Part shown: positions 12,101 through 27,100 of the stretch, piece after piece
How positions within the stretch are numbered: position 1 is the stretch's first letter
Layout of the letters: the number at the start of each line of letters is the position of its first letter
From: Galaxea fascicularis
Taxonomy: Eukaryota; Cnidaria; Anthozoa; Scleractinia; Euphylliidae
Reading direction: 5' to 3'
NCBI GenBank assembly: GCA_948470475.1
Contig: OX419344.1
Span: forward strand, 22,865,725-22,929,724
DNA: 64,000 bases
Notes under the pieces: generated by a model
Database searches by the model: none
What the model was told of the DNA's origin: nothing
What the model saw: the letters and a program-made list of their open reading frames with translations, nothing else
Position numbers and translations under genes: made by a program

Positions 12101-15100
12101 TCTTTCTGCTGTCCTCATCCACGGAAGCACAAATGGACCAGATTAACGAGAACAAGAACCAAAGCTCGATCATACGAGGATAGCTGTCTTCATGGGGATG
12201 AACCTGTCAAAACAAAAGACAGAGAGTGACTTACTCGGAATGTCACCTGGCGTGACACTGTTACAAAAACTAGCATGATCAAGCGTGACATCATTGCACA
12301 AATAGTGTGACCTAGTATGACAGAACTGTGTAAACCCCTAACAGGTCTACCAAAGACAAGTTGATCTGACATCACATGAAACATGTGTTAAACGGTACAT
12401 CCATACAAGAAGAAGTGAATGGAAGGAAATATACTTGAACTAAAATGTTTCTACTAACCCCGTTCTCTTCAGTGGCCAGTGCGTCAAACAAGACACACAG
12501 AGAGGCCACAGAATTCAGCTCTGAGGTAGGAATCAGTTCCTTGCAGTGATGTCTTCTAAAATCCAGTACCCTGGGAACAAATTTCTCAAACAGCCTTTGC
12601 AAGTGCTCTACGGATTGCTAACAAAAACAACAATTTGACAATTATTGTTAGCAACAATAGCAGTCTCGTCAGTCTCCAACAGTAACTGACCTAAAGGCTC
12701 AAATAAAACAAGGACAGGACGTATGTATACGCAACCTCATAGAGTAGTAATGAACACATACACACCTTATCTTGTCTCTTCTCCAGCCAACAGTCAACAT
12801 AAGGTTGCCAGCCCAGATCTCTGTAATCGGTAAACACCATACCACAACGACTGACGGTAGCTGGGGAGGCCACGGCTAAGTCTTCCACCTCAAACAGCAG
12901 GGAAACCTGTATGAAGAAAAAGAAGGTGAATAAATGTAAACCATTTGGTTTCCTCAGAGTATGAGCTGTTGGTTTCATTTTGAAAAACAAAGGGTTTCCC
13001 AGGGAAACCAGCAGGTAAGCTTGTATGAAGAAAGAGAGGGTGAATAGGCTTAATTTTTCTCAGAGTAACAGCTATTAAGCTGTTGGTTTCCTCGTGAAAG
13101 TCAGGTTTCAACTACTTCAAAGGGTCTAACCTGGTCTGGCATGGCGATACGTTCACCGTTGATGAGTGTCAGAACTTTGTTGTCGTCCATGACAGAATTC
13201 ATAGACTCAATCCACAAGGTGTCCACAGGGGCATCAAACAGGATCCACTTCTCGTCTATCCGCTCGTCTGATAAACAGAAAATCACTCATCTCACTAACC
13301 CTTCACCTCAAGACAGTACATGAGCAAACGTTTGAGAAAAAAATGGCAATACTATTGGTTGAAATCTAGGAGCCATATCTTTCGCGTGGTTAAGTATGAC
13401 TAACCAGGTGAGTACAATCATGAGTTTTAAGTGACCCTGATAATGGCTTTTTCTGTTGAAAGTCAAATTTACCAACAACAGTCCTTCTCCAGACTAAATC
13501 CACCCTAACTCCACCCCTATCTGCAGCTTCATCAAAACGAGACTGTAAATACCAGTTACCTTCACTGAAGAAGAGATCTGAAGGGATTTCGAAAGCTTTG
13601 TGTAACTTTCAAAGAATTGTTGGTGAGGACGAATTTTTCTCTGTTATAAAATTTAATAGATCTCATCCTGGAAATGAAGCTTTACGAAAGGGCACTTTCC
13701 GAACTGTCTCATTTGAACTTGGAAGTTGATCTAAACCTTACATACCTGAGCAGGTCAATCTCATGACACTGGATAACACTCCATCAGTCCACTCATTTGT
13801 GTTAAGATCAAACTCGCCGTACAGTTCACCAAGTGATAAGGCCTTGGGGTTTATTGGGTACTCCTACAAAGAAACAAATGAAAACACAACACAAGCATAA
13901 ATTTATTTATGGCGGTTTGGTACACCGATGGACACCTTTTCTTTATTTATTTTTCCTTTGTTCTCTAACAGCCTCGTTTCTTTCAGCACTGATTCTATTT
14001 ACAAATATTTTTGTCACCAATGGAATCATTGCTCAAGAAGCCGTGATGACGGCAAATGCAATAAAAACACCAGAAAACAATAAGAACCGGTAACACAATC
14101 CATCTCCATGTGGCTTGTTTGTTTGTTGTCTAGTGTAAAAAAAAAATGTAAAATGATGCAATTCTAGGCTAGCGTCTGGGCAAGTGAGCTAGATAACACA
14201 AAATTAAAAAAGTGAAATGGCCGAAAAGCAGTGTAAAGAAAGCAAATAATCTCTGAAGTGTTGTTCTGGTTGGTATTTCAATAGTAGTTACTTAAAATTC
14301 TCTGACATCTAAATCCATAAACATATCTCTCAATCTTCGTACCCTGACAATGTTGAAGCCTGGTTCTCCGTCCCTCTTCATTCGTGTCATAGATGCCTGA
14401 AGAATCTTCCAGCAAACGCTTTTTCCGGAGCCTGTCTGACCAACTAACATAGTGGAGTGTCTAGGAAAATAACCAAGGGAAGTGACTTGGGTCGTTCTTT
14501 CCTTTAATAGGGCCTCGGAGTACTAAAACCGTCCACGGACATTTGAAATACATTAACTTAGAATTACAGTACCTGGAATTTTTGGTCTCGTACAACTGAA
14601 TCACCTTCAGTACCGTGGAAGGGTGTGGCTTGAGCCCAGCCTCTTTGATGTCTTTTTCTATAGCAGTGCGAAGCTGAAAATGAACAAGTTAAAGGGTTTA
14701 TGTTACAACAGTTCTTTAAGGTCATTCAAGTTCTAATGTGCTGCTTTTTTTACCTTTCCGTAGTCAATAGTAGGAGTCTCAACTCCAGGAAACAGATCAG
14801 ACACAATGCCATTAAACAGAGGCAGATCCTGAGAAGTCAGCTTGGCGATGTTCATGTCTTTCATGGACAGCAGCAGAATCTGATTAAAGACAAAACAGAG
14901 AGTTAAACAGTCCTCAGAAAAACCAGTTCTACAAGGTAGCCATGACCTGATACATACGCTAGCTAGCATTTGCAAGGAAAAGCACTTTTTGACTATTGAG
15001 TCATCTTCGAAATCGTGTGTCAAATATTACTTTGAAGCCGCCCCAAAGTTGAGGAAAGCCTGTTGCTTAGAACCAACACCCCGTTTTCAGAATGACTATC

Positions 15101-18100
15101 TGCTATTACAGCTACCTCGTTAGTACAAAAGACGTAGGGGTGCTACTGTTCCTAATGTTTTGCAAGACTACACCACTCAAGAATGAGGATTACTAGGTGG
15201 GTGCGGTCAGTAATTAGACTACACATGCAAGGTCGGCAATGGAATACTTGTCGATTGCCTTTTTCTCTTACAAGATGAGTTTTGGAATACTGTTATAGCA
15301 CTCAATTAAAAATTAGTAGCTTTTTATCTACTTAAGACTTGGTGCATACACCCTATGCATAAATGGCCGCCCTGCCATTTTTGGCTTGGTTAACTTGTCG
15401 ATAAGCAATATTCAAAATGGAGGGAAGGTGCCAATTGACAGCAAAGCAGCTAATGAGCAAATGTGGGCAAAAAGCAAATAAACGGGGATAACCATGGCAA
15501 CCTCCCACGGGTCACCTCCCCCAGGCACCTGTCACACTGAGTTCTCAGTGGAGAATAAGTATACTTACCTAGACACAAGGCCCCCCCCCCCCCCCATGAA
15601 CCACGAGGTGGGTGGGATGGGGCAAACCCAAGGCAAGGCGACAACGCAAAAGGCAAAGCAAAAACCACGAGGGCAAAGAGCAGAGCAATGGCACAACTAC
15701 GCATGCCCGCAGCGATCACCCGCTGGCCAACGGCAGATTTCCCAGTTAACTCTGATTATTGATAATCTCATTTAAATTTTTAAAAATAAGAATGTTACCT
15801 GATTACCAGGCACTACAAAATGTGTTATCTTGGGTGGTTTCAACGTTTTTGGTTAAACAGCTGCAAAGTTATGGCTCATTCAAATTTAAGAAATTTGCAT
15901 GGGAGATGATAACCTAGCCCAACTAGCCTCGCTTTCATGTTTTAGCCAGAATTCAAATGCTTATAACTTCTTGTCAAATGAGAATGTGACCTTGAAACTA
16001 CACACAAGGACTCATTTTGACAAGTTTCCTGGTATTCACTTCTTTTGTAACTTGCAGACATTTTAAAATTTTCAAAATTACAAGGCAGCCATTTATGCAT
16101 AGGGTCTATAAGCCGAACTAACCTCTTCATCAGACATGTCAGGGTTGGCTCTCTTCTTCTTGCCAGCATATCTCAACACTGAGGTGAGAGCTCTCAGACC
16201 GAAATCATAGTGATCCTGTTTGGACAGCTGTTGTACTGCCAAGGAATACAAGGTGTGTACTTTCCTTGCAAGTACCTGACAACAAAACCAAACTCAGTTC
16301 TTAACTAGAAAGACAATATAAGGCCTGGCAAGTAAATGACAGTGAGAAGAAAGGTTACCCTCCTGTAGGTTTAACTTCCAATCTGGACTCAATGTGACAT
16401 GTAGATTGATTTGTGGTTGCTCTTGCCGACTGATAAGTTTCGTTACCCCTCTCATACACGTTATTCCCTAACTATAGCTAAACACAAACATTTCACAGTT
16501 CTAATTGCTTTGGATCTGACTGATCTAAAGACATACGAAGACATCAACGATTAAAGATGTTATGAATCATCGCTGTTGTGATTTTCTTTTCACAACTGCT
16601 AAGTTGCTTTTAGAACTATAAGGATCCATCAAACCAAAGCTTTTGATCCGACAGAGGTGCTCCTCCAGAATTCCCTTTGCAATGTTATTTTCTTCCAAAC
16701 ACTCGAAATTCTAACCTTTGTGTTATTAAATCCCTCAGCAAATAAAATGATTTCTGCAATCATGGCCGAGTCTGGCACCACCATAGAGATGGGCCTGAAC
16801 ATGCTCTTCAAGTTGTCTGGTAACTCAGTTCGACCAGCATAACCTACAAAAAAGATGGAGTACAAAGTAACCACACTGAGTACTAAGAGACACAATTGAC
16901 TAAAGTGATCTCAAATGATTAACCCAACAATGGTGATTTTTAATTTGCCAATACCAAAGTCTCTAGAATGAATACTACTTTACCAGGATTCATGGTTATG
17001 AAGATGCCACAAGACCAAACGAGGTTGATTTCACGTCCTTCAAACACAAAGCGCGTAGCACCAGCTGACAGCGCGGACAAGATGGAGAGGATCTGCTGGG
17101 CCACTACAGACAACACTTCAATGTTGATACGGTTGAACTCATCAAAACAACCCCAAGCTCCAGTCTGCAAAGCAAGAAAATATCACTCTTTGAGAAAAAA
17201 CTAGAAGCAAAGTGTCTTGTCTCGTGAAATAATACAATGGCGAAGAAAATCAAAGTGGTCACTAAGTACGTTTGTGCAATTTGTGAATGACAGAGTTAGA
17301 AACCATAACCAATGCTGTAACTCTGGCCAATAGCAACAGAGGCAATCAGCGCAATGAACCAATCAGAATTCCAAGCAATTCAGTATATGCAGCGACGACA
17401 AGCGCAGGAAATCGCGCACATGCAAGTCACGATTGGTTTCGATTTTGCTCTTCATTGGTTAAAAAAGTGGCGAGAGTTTTGCCAACCAATCACTGGACCC
17501 AGCGATGAAAAGCCAAAACAAACGCGACTCACCGGCAACACTCAATTGAACACTACTCTAACACAGCTTTAACATTTAGGGACGATGAAAAGATACCTGT
17601 GCCAATCCACTGTACATGCGCCCCATGGATTTGTAGTCCAGACCCTCAGAACAGTTCACCACAATGACGTAATTACCAAGTGCTTTCCCAAGATCCTTAA
17701 CAGTCTCAGTTTTTCCGGTTCCAGCAGGTCCCTTAGGACTGCCGCCCCGATGGAGGTGAAGTGCTGTTGTCAGTGTCATGTAACATCTACGGAAAAAAAG
17801 CGAGGATGAAACAAATTTTATTTTCTGCATCTAATAGGCGCGGTCGGAAAAAACTGTGTGACAAGCTAAAGGAACGTTCATGCCACAAACAGAAAACAGA
17901 ACAACAAGATGAACGGATAGGGACACGGAAGAATTCGCAAAAACCTAAAAGAAAAGAGATATCAAACAGAAGACTCAAAATCAAATGAAGAATGATCGTC
18001 ACAGTTGTGATCGCAATTTTTACAATTGCATAAAGAAGCCTGAAAAAAATTCAGGACTTCAACGGGGCTTGAACCCGTGACCTCTCTGATTCCTTTCATG

Positions 18101-21100
18101 CGCATCATTCAATGAGCAGACTGTTTGACAAGCCGATGGCATGTAAATGTTATATCAGGGATGGAAATAACGGCCGGTGATCGGTAATTACCGATCAAAT
18201 TTGCCAGCAAAAATGAAATAACTTAATAAAATTTCACAAGAATAAAATAAAAACGTTAACTGGACAAAGCCAGCTGCCAATCACCTATCAATCTGTTTTC
18301 CCTTATTTCCATCTCTGCATATAGCAGTGAATTTATTTTAACAGCCAAATAAAAGCCATATTCGTTGTACAATAAGGCAAAAGATGATTCACATACGGTG
18401 CATACCTGTCTGTCAAAGGGGTGATAACAAGGCGACCAGAATTCCCCAAGTACTCATAGCCATACTGGAACTGGGTGTTAGTTTGCCGCACTACACAGTC
18501 ATCAATATCCTGCAACAAAAACAAATCAATCGATCAAGTCGTCCAGCGAACTGAGTACTATACCTTGGTGAACGTGTTTGTAAGATGGATACCTCTCCAA
18601 AAATAATCCCTCCCCGAATTATTACTTTCTTTTGGCGCAGAAAAATCAGTGGTCCTTCGCTACTATTCTTGAGAGCTAACAGTACAACACTGGCCCAGTT
18701 TCGGCATTGTATCTAACTGTAAACACACCTTGTCCCAATACAGTCGTAGCTGACTGAGCCATTCAAAAGCGGTTACATCACCACAGCCAGACTTGATCAT
18801 CTTTTCAATCACATCTCTGGCGTGCACTTCAATCGTAACCAGAGCTACAATCTTCTGTCGCTGGATCTTGGTCAAGTTACCACGAATCATCTCAGAAAAT
18901 TTGTTCAGCATGGAGATCTGCAGTGCAAAGTGGAAATTTAATACGAGTATGAGAATAATAAGGTTGATGCAGTAACATTTCTTGCTGACCTGTTTCTTCT
19001 TCAGACTCTTCAAAGCTTTCTTGTCTCCTCTTTCTTTAGTGCTGGCAAGTGCCTTGGTACAATCACTGGTCCACTGCATCTGACTTGACGTGATTGTCAA
19101 CTAAAACAAAAGTAAGTTGTTATGGATAAGCTCGCATTGTATTCGATAAACTGAGGATCCAGTCCATCACAGAATCAGCTCAGAAGGGTTCGTTTAGGTG
19201 GAACCTATTATCTGGTACTTATCAATGAAAGACGCAATGTAACACTGTCCAAATACGATCATGATGTAGTCAATATTCATTTTACGCTCACAACACATAT
19301 CTTGTGGTGTATGTAATTTTGTGTGTCAGGAAGAAAAGTCACAGCTTTTCCAGCTTTTCGGTGATAAACTTAGTAAATCGAACTCTGTTTATCAATGCGT
19401 TCAATAATAAAACAATTATACTTATGCCAACTCAGTCAATAGCCTCGTCAGCTAAGTTTAACTATAACTCAGAATGATGTATATGAAATAAATCATATGT
19501 GAACTGCGGTAATGAAATCAAGTGAAGGATGATCCTCCCAGTTGTGAACGCAATTTTATACAATTGCGTGAAGAAGCCTGAAAAAAATTCAGGACTTCAA
19601 TGGGGTTTGAACTAGTGACCTCGGTGCGATGCTCTAACCAACCGAGCTATGAAGCCATTGACGTTGGGAGCAGGTCAACTGTAGGTTCATATGTTCCCGT
19701 AAAAGAGATGCTTCCAACTTCAACGGATTGACTCTTTTTTTTTGTGATATTAGTGCCTGCCTCTCCAAGAAAGAGCCATCCACCGATACTACAAAACAGC
19801 GTCTTCAGAGTTTTGAAACTCAGGCACCAAAAAGTCTTCACTCACCTGCCCCGCCCATTCTTTGACCCACTTGTCACGTTTACTAGTGTTTTTCTTCAGA
19901 GCGAGCCTGCACTGCTTCAGCAGTTCCTTAAGTGTCCAGCGCATGCTCCGTTCCACATCACAAAGCCATGCCTAATGGATAAAGATGTAAGAAAAACGTT
20001 TTACAGTTCAACTGAGTGCAAGAATGCAAAGCCAGTCTGGATATGCCTGTTACTGTACTACAAGTGATACCTAAGACATACAGGGGTGAGTAAGGGGTAG
20101 CTTGGTACCTAAGACATATCTTATTTACTCTTTTTTGTCCTAATGCATACCTCAACTGGTCCTTCCAAAAGAACAGAATGTCCAAACTCCACAAATTCTC
20201 CCTCCGCTGAGTACATTCCAACTGCCTCGGTCTTCTGTGTGATGCCCATCTTTTAAACAAAGAAGAGGGCAACAAATTTCCAATTCAGTAATTCCTCCTT
20301 ACCTCAACAACAACATTTTCATGTACCAAGATTTAAACATATTAACTAGCAAAGTTGGCCCTAAGAGTTACAGTGCTCATCGAGACAGCACACTTCGAAA
20401 ATGAACATTATTTACAAATGACAACAAACTAGATTGGGTCAGAAACGGCAAAGAGAAAAACAAGTACAAAAAGCACCTACACACACAAAAGGTGAAAAGA
20501 TGAAGAGATGAAAAGAGGAGCCAACAGATGGACACTATTAGGGATCACAAACTGACTGACCAAGAGGGGAAGAGAGCGCTGAAAAGATTTCGGCTCATCA
20601 GCCTTCTCTAATGTGACTGTAAGTGTACGTAGCTGTGTTATTAAACCCTGTTGCATCTTTCTAATACTGTTACAATTTAAGAACAGCTACCACCCCAGTG
20701 TATTCAAGTAGGTGTAATAAAAGAAAAGGTATAGACTAAGACAAAAACAACCTATGGAAGGGAGAGGTGCCACAAATCAAGAGCCATTGATACACAAACA
20801 GAGTAAAGCTTTTTAATTGTCACCTTTGCCATCTTGAGAGATTTGATGTTGTCAAAGCACTTCTTCAGGTGAGGTTGAACCTTTGAAAACAAACAGAGTG
20901 CATCACCCTTTCAGTATAAAGCAAATAAATAAACGATAAATAAATAAATAAATATTGCTTGATCAGTAATACAGCACGTTTGATATACTGGAACATATTT
21001 GCTTTCCTTTAGTACTTAACCTTTTCATTCCCAATATCAATTTGTATATTCTTCTTACAGCTCTTACAGTGAAACCCCGCCATACGACCACCCCGTCATT

Positions 21101-24100
21101 ACAACCACTTTTTTTGTAGCCCGAACTACATAAGGCCACTTAATTTCTTATTTGAAAGCCCCGTTAATCCGACCACCCCATTAATACGACCACATTTTCA
21201 TGGCCAGACAGTGGTCGTATTAACGGGGTCCACTGTACTTATTTCGTATGTTACATGCTGGGAGAATTTTTAAAAACGTTAAATCAACTGATCCCTGGTG
21301 ATAATTTCCTGTATTCTCATGCCCTGTATGCTTGATGAGCTAGTGATATGTTAAGGAGAAGTTAGATGGTGATCATTATTGGGATGATAAGGGTCAAGAA
21401 AGACACTTTTTTCCACAAAACTTTATATTGTTTCTCTGGCAGGTTCTGATTCCATAACATTTTATCACAACCATTACTTACAGCCTCAGGGTTTTTGGAC
21501 TGTCCAAGTATTTCCAGGAGATCATCGTTAGAGAGAAAGTAAAAGCGAGGGAAAATTTGTCTCTTTGTCTCCAAGTACATATCAAGCGACTTCTGTATCT
21601 CCTCCAGTTTTAGATTCATTTCATTCACTGTATCCAGCAGGCCTGCACAACGTGAATACCAATGACTACAGTCAATCACAAACTTGATTTAACTTCCCCA
21701 AAAGAATTTTGAATGAGGATGTCCACCAGCAATGGAAAGACAAAGCTATTACAACACGACCTGGCCTAAACTTAATTCAAATATCCCCTAAACGATCGTG
21801 TACCCTGAAGGATAAGAAGAGGTGGTACTTAAAAGGGATATTGTCACTTGGATTCGAGTGTACATACGAGCTGTGATTTATAATTATATGAAACGCAATT
21901 TTTAAGGATGGCCCCTCAAGATCAACTGCTTTTAAGGTATTATTAGTTGGGAAAATTCGATTAAACATCATAACATTTCATGTGTTGCAATCACTTTCTT
22001 TATTCTTGGCACGCTGTCCGTTTGATCCTTAGTAGGGATCACGCAGGGCTGTCACTAATTTTTCAAGTAGGTGGCATGAGGAAATACAAAAAAAAGCTGG
22101 GGATTCGAGGTGCTTTAGTGAAGTCAACATGCTGGTTTTATATCACAGTAGCCGGGCATATAGCTAAAAATACGAGGGGATAATCCCAGGCCCCTGGCCC
22201 TTAAAGATAGCCCTGGGATCATGTAAAGAGAAATTAGATGCTGATCACCCTTAGGAATTAAACATCACCTGGATGATGAGTTCCTCTCAGGGCATTGTTA
22301 TCCTTGTTCAGTCTCTGCATGATCACCTATAATGAAACCGAGCAAATATTCAACAAAACTCCAAAAAAAAAAAAACGCTTTAACAATTTTAACAGCAAAA
22401 TACACCAAAATAAAAGGAATGTCATACCTTCCAGTTGGCATTGACATCATCAAACTCTGCTGACTCTCTGGGGAGTTGTTTACGAATATCTTCACCAAGG
22501 AAAATGTTCTGTTTGAGACAAAGCCACATTTAGGGTTATGATATAATCAATAAACAAACTACAACAAGACACCACTAGGATTAGAAATGTTGGATGCCAT
22601 ACCTCTAAATACATCCATTGCCGCTGCACTGTCAGTATCATTTCAGTGACTTCCAGTATGAGAGAGAGTGTTCTTTCCCATTTGTCCACCTGTTAAAGGA
22701 ACGAAACACTTGCATCAACGCTATTACACTGAATAAATAATTTGTTACTGTTACCATTTGCAGACTGACCAAAGAGCTTCCTACTGCAAAGTAAACCCTT
22801 GCCCATTAACCAAGTCACTGGCAGAAAACTTTTATAACCTGGAAAGTGGCTTTTCCATTGGATTAGTTGAATGGTCTTAAATGGCTAATGTAGGACCTGG
22901 TTAATTAGTTTAAAACATGTTGCATGAATTAAAGGTACTGTAAGTATCAGCTGTGACAACCAAAATGTTTGCTATTTCATTAAAAATAACTAATACCTTA
23001 CCTCTGTCTCAAAAGCCTTGACATATCGTGATGCTTTCATTGTCGACAAAGTAACCTGATTATCTTCCAGTTGTTGAAAGACGTCATCTGTAGCTCTGCA
23101 AACAGAATTTAACTGAGGTTTGTAGGAATACTCAAGCTAAAGCTATTTTAAAACTAGAACAGTTGACAATCCTTGATGTAAAACTATAAATGGTTTAAAC
23201 CCAGGAGTCACATCCTTGATGGGAGTACAAAGAAAAGTTACAAAATGATATGTTACACTAAAGAACAAGAGTGATAAATTAGCAATCAATTTAAAACACA
23301 ACCTCTATATAAATATTTAGCTAGAATGTTCATACTTGAGTCTGAAATGCCCACGGTCCTTGTACGGCCCAATATCCAGGGTAATCTGCTCCCAGCTCTC
23401 AGCAATGCCTGTAATAGCCTAATAGCCAAAACCATTAACATTAACAATGCTGCCAGTTACATTACCGCCAATAATAGACGATCAAGTCAATACAAAGAAA
23501 AGTTGTTTTAAGCTTCTAGAGACACACACCTGTTCAATGGACAGTTCCTTGCTGGCAGCACCAGACACTTCACTGATCTGCTCGGCAAACTGATCCAAAC
23601 CAAGCTCAATGATCTTCTCAAGGGTGAACTCATCAGCTGTAAGGTAGCAAATAAAGCAAATCAGTCACCACTGACAAGAAAATAATATCTGCTTCTAGAG
23701 AACATGGACCAATATGTAAGCAGATTTTTCAACAAACCACAAATTTCAAAGGCAGTTCTAAAGCATAAGTTTATGATGAGATCTCCTTTTCTAGACAGCG
23801 GGACTGTTGTGGGAATAACAGGAAAATATTGGGCTATTAATTAAGGTGTTGGAACTGTGACCCAAATGTTTTCCATGTTTTTAGTATGCTCCCACTTTCT
23901 GGACAGAAAGCAGGCTGGTATCATGGTGAACAGGAAAACAACTGGCTCTCGGGCATTATAATGAAGACTTGATCCTTATTGTTTCCCATACAGTTCTCCC
24001 ATTCGCGCAATAAATAACAGACAGATCTGTCATGAAGGGCTGTAATTACAGCTAAGTACCTTTCCACCGTGTGGCTCAAAAGTTTCAGACCCTAAGATCA

Positions 24101-27100
24101 GAATTTAAATTCTCATTAATTTTGTTTCCCCAACACATTCCCTATAAAAGTAGTAGGGAGAAATATTATTGTAGTTAATGCACTTACCATTCTGGTCAAA
24201 AGGCTTTTGAACCTCAGATTTTATCTGGGCCCAGTGCCTGTCTCTCATGGCTGGGTTCTTTAAGTCTTGAATCAAAGGCATGGTACGTTTAAACTGCTCA
24301 ATACGAGACTTGATGGAGTCACAGATCTCCCAGTTTTTGTCCTGCAACAGCAAATGCATGGAGGTCAAATTTAACATCTTGTTTCTAAAGCAGCTCTGGG
24401 ATTAAATGTCCAAAGTTATTTAGGACTGTGCTGATGTCAATGTTTCTTGCTTTTAACTCCTTAAGCAAGCTCATCCTATACTATATACACAATATTGATT
24501 TATAGAATTATTAGTATACGGTATTATAATTTTACTGTATTGCCGTACCTTCACTTCTCTGACCAACTTGTTCAGTCTCTTAAACAACAACTGGGAAGTT
24601 GTCTCCATATCAGTGGTCACCAGCTCTTCAAACTTGCCGACTTTCCAGGAGTCCCAAAGCTCTTCCCACTCCTTAGTGATGGTCCACACTTGTTCCAGAT
24701 GCTCCAGATCCTTCTCTATTCCCTGCAGGTCCTTTGATGGAGGCTGCTCGATCTTGAAGATGTTCAGTCCTCGTCTGAGCTTGCTTTCTTGGGATTTCAA
24801 GTTGGTAACTTGTTCTTGATAAGTTCGCACTTCCTCCAAGGCCTAGAGAACATAAAAATAGATATATTAAGGAAAAAGATCTCCCCAAACTGAACTTAAG
24901 AAATTTTACTTTATTGCAGACACGACCTGCAGTCTTTCTCAAGAACTGATAACATAAACAAAAATACTAATCATCACTGGGTCTTGGGAGAATAGAGGGG
25001 AAAACTCTCGAACCTGATTACTTAGAAGTGCACATCTTTTCAGGTCTACTCTAGCCAGTTAAACAATCAAACACTACACCAACTGTAACTTGATCTTTGC
25101 TTCAGTCCCTACAGAAGTAATTTACTTCACGACTATTAATGATGGTAATGGTGTAATATGCCCGTGAGAATGATGATATGTTAGTCGCTTGGCAACGGGC
25201 GAAAGGACAACTGAAAAGTTGTCAGAGTCCCAGGCAGGAATTTACTTCAGTTACTATAAAGAAAGTCACTATCTTTTTTCTTTGTCTTTCTTTTTATATT
25301 GTCAATTCTACTTGTAATATAGGTCAGTTTGTATTATTGTAGGTAGTTGCTAAAAATCCTTAAGTTTTCAATCATATATTTGGCATAACATCTCAAAATA
25401 ATTCATGATGATAATGATGATGATGATGATAAGTCCCATCACCAACTAATCACCTGTATAACACAGTTGATTTGTTCATGTTGAAACTGAGCCTTGTTAC
25501 CTCCTTCATTCGGTTCTTTCATTCAGTTGCGAGAATGTGAAGTTGTGGGACGCGTCTGTGTGTGACATGAATGCCTCACAAATAGATGCGTCTATGTAAC
25601 CTGAAAACCACCCATAAGACACTATGGCTGCATGGTTGCGGGCATTAATCATTAAATCTACCAGTTCACTAAAGGACTGTTGCCGCATTTAATGAAAAAT
25701 CAAAAGGAGGCATATTTTTTTAATTTTTCCCTTAAGAATAATTCATTAAGGAGGAACTAAATTATCACACCTCCTTTCATTGCATTTTATTAATATTTCA
25801 TTATAAAGAAGTTGTGGGCAACAGAATATAAGCCTGCAAACCTCTTTGACAGATATTGTGCTACTGAATGGACCTTTGTTCTGGAAATCATCAAACAATG
25901 TTGTGACAGTTTTCTTGAACTCTTCAGAGGAATTGATCAGTCCAGTCTTAAACTTCTCCTTGCTTTTCTTCAGCATGGCATCACTGTCAATCAAACACTG
26001 CTGGAAGGCTACCCACTCACCGCTCAACTGATCCAGCATCTGCTGCACCTGAAAAGAGATAGTACAGTAACTTGACTTAACTATTTGCCCTTGCAGAGTA
26101 ACAGAGGAACAAATTCAATCAGAAGGACTGTCACTAATTTTTAAGTTAAATGAGCTCTGTCATAATATTTCTGTCTGCTGTAAAATACTGAATGATGTCT
26201 TTAAATCAGGGAAAGCCCAAAAAATAATGAAGCAGTTCATTTACTCATGCAAGACTGTGTTACTGCACTGAGACTAATAATACTGTCTTCTGTTAGAAAT
26301 GGCAAGGATGAAGCCATGGACAAAAATGTTCTATGGATGACTTTTTCTACAAAAAATCAATTGATCTCTTTCTCCTACATTTCAAGGAATGTTTTCGGAT
26401 GAGTAAAGCTCATTAAGTAGCATTTGTGTAGTTTTCACCAGAAAACAGCAAAACTCCTATGACAGAGCCCTTTAAGATGTGCAAAAAGTAGCTGAGGATT
26501 GCAGTTATGGTAGTAACATCATTACAGTGTTTTCTTATCACAGTAGCTGGGATTTAAAACTCAAAATACCTGGGCAAAATCCCAGCCCCTAACCTTGAAT
26601 GACAGACCTACTCAGTGTAAAGTACTAAGAATGCTTAAGTGACATTCAGGTCCTTCATGTGTAAGGAATGTCACTAAACATTCAGTAAGTGGGAATGTGC
26701 AAAGAGTAGCCAGGGATGCCAACTATGGTAGCATAGTCAATATTCTGTTTTTCTGTCATGATAGCCTGGTATTTAACTCAGAATTTCTGGATGAAGTCCC
26801 CAGACACCCACCCTTTACAGCAGCCCTGGAATACCTTTCATCATCCTAAACGTCACATTGCTGTCCACATAAATCATAATGTTTAGTTCTTGCTTGAATA
26901 AATTCCTCTCTCAATCTTACCTCTTCAGGAATAGCCACTTCATACTTTTCAAGAATAGCAAACTGCTGATGAAGGGGTGGAAATTTAGCCTCAATGTTTT
27001 GCAAGTCCTGTTGGAGTTGCTCTAACAGAGCAAGGCTTTCACCAAGCTGATCAAGAGTTTCTGGAGGAGCACTGAGTCTGAAACATAAGACAGATAGTGT

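Larger units (their letters stand above)
16123..18509 (-). other. DNAH2: DNAH2 exons 39-43: AAA1, main ATPase site (residues 1826-2077)
   Basis: Exons: 18406-18509, 17597-17786, 16984-17164, 16716-16843, 16123-16275. AAA1 is the principal ATP hydrolysis site. Walker A GPAGTGKT is at residues 1879-1886 in exon 40. Walker B CFDEF is at 1929-1933 in exon 41, within the invariant [32 protein letters not shown] spans the exon 41/42 junction. Nothing in the motifs suggests lost activity. Confidence 0.95.
18729..24842 (-). other. DNAH2: DNAH2 exons 25-38: linker (DHC_N2 region, residues 1259-1825)
   Basis: Exons: 24549-24842, 24188-24341, 23530-23636, 23336-23418, 23002-23095, 22603-22689, 22428-22508, 22269-22326, 21482-21642, 20824-20880, 20151-20249, 19846-19971, 18990-19100, 18729-18917. 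The linker is the mechanical lever over the AAA ring. Diagnostic pieces are [27 protein letters not shown] and [19 protein letters not shown], the last being the classical DHC_N2 signature. Exon 28 must start at GCTATTACAG (23418): an AG eleven bases further in would shift the frame away from [17 protein letters not shown]. Confidence 0.9.

Noticed and set aside
18663..19100. 145-codon minus-strand frame as a single exon
   Set aside because: It fuses DNAH2 exons 37 and 38 through an intron (18918-18989) that happens to be open; removing the intron restores the conserved [11 protein letters not shown] order.
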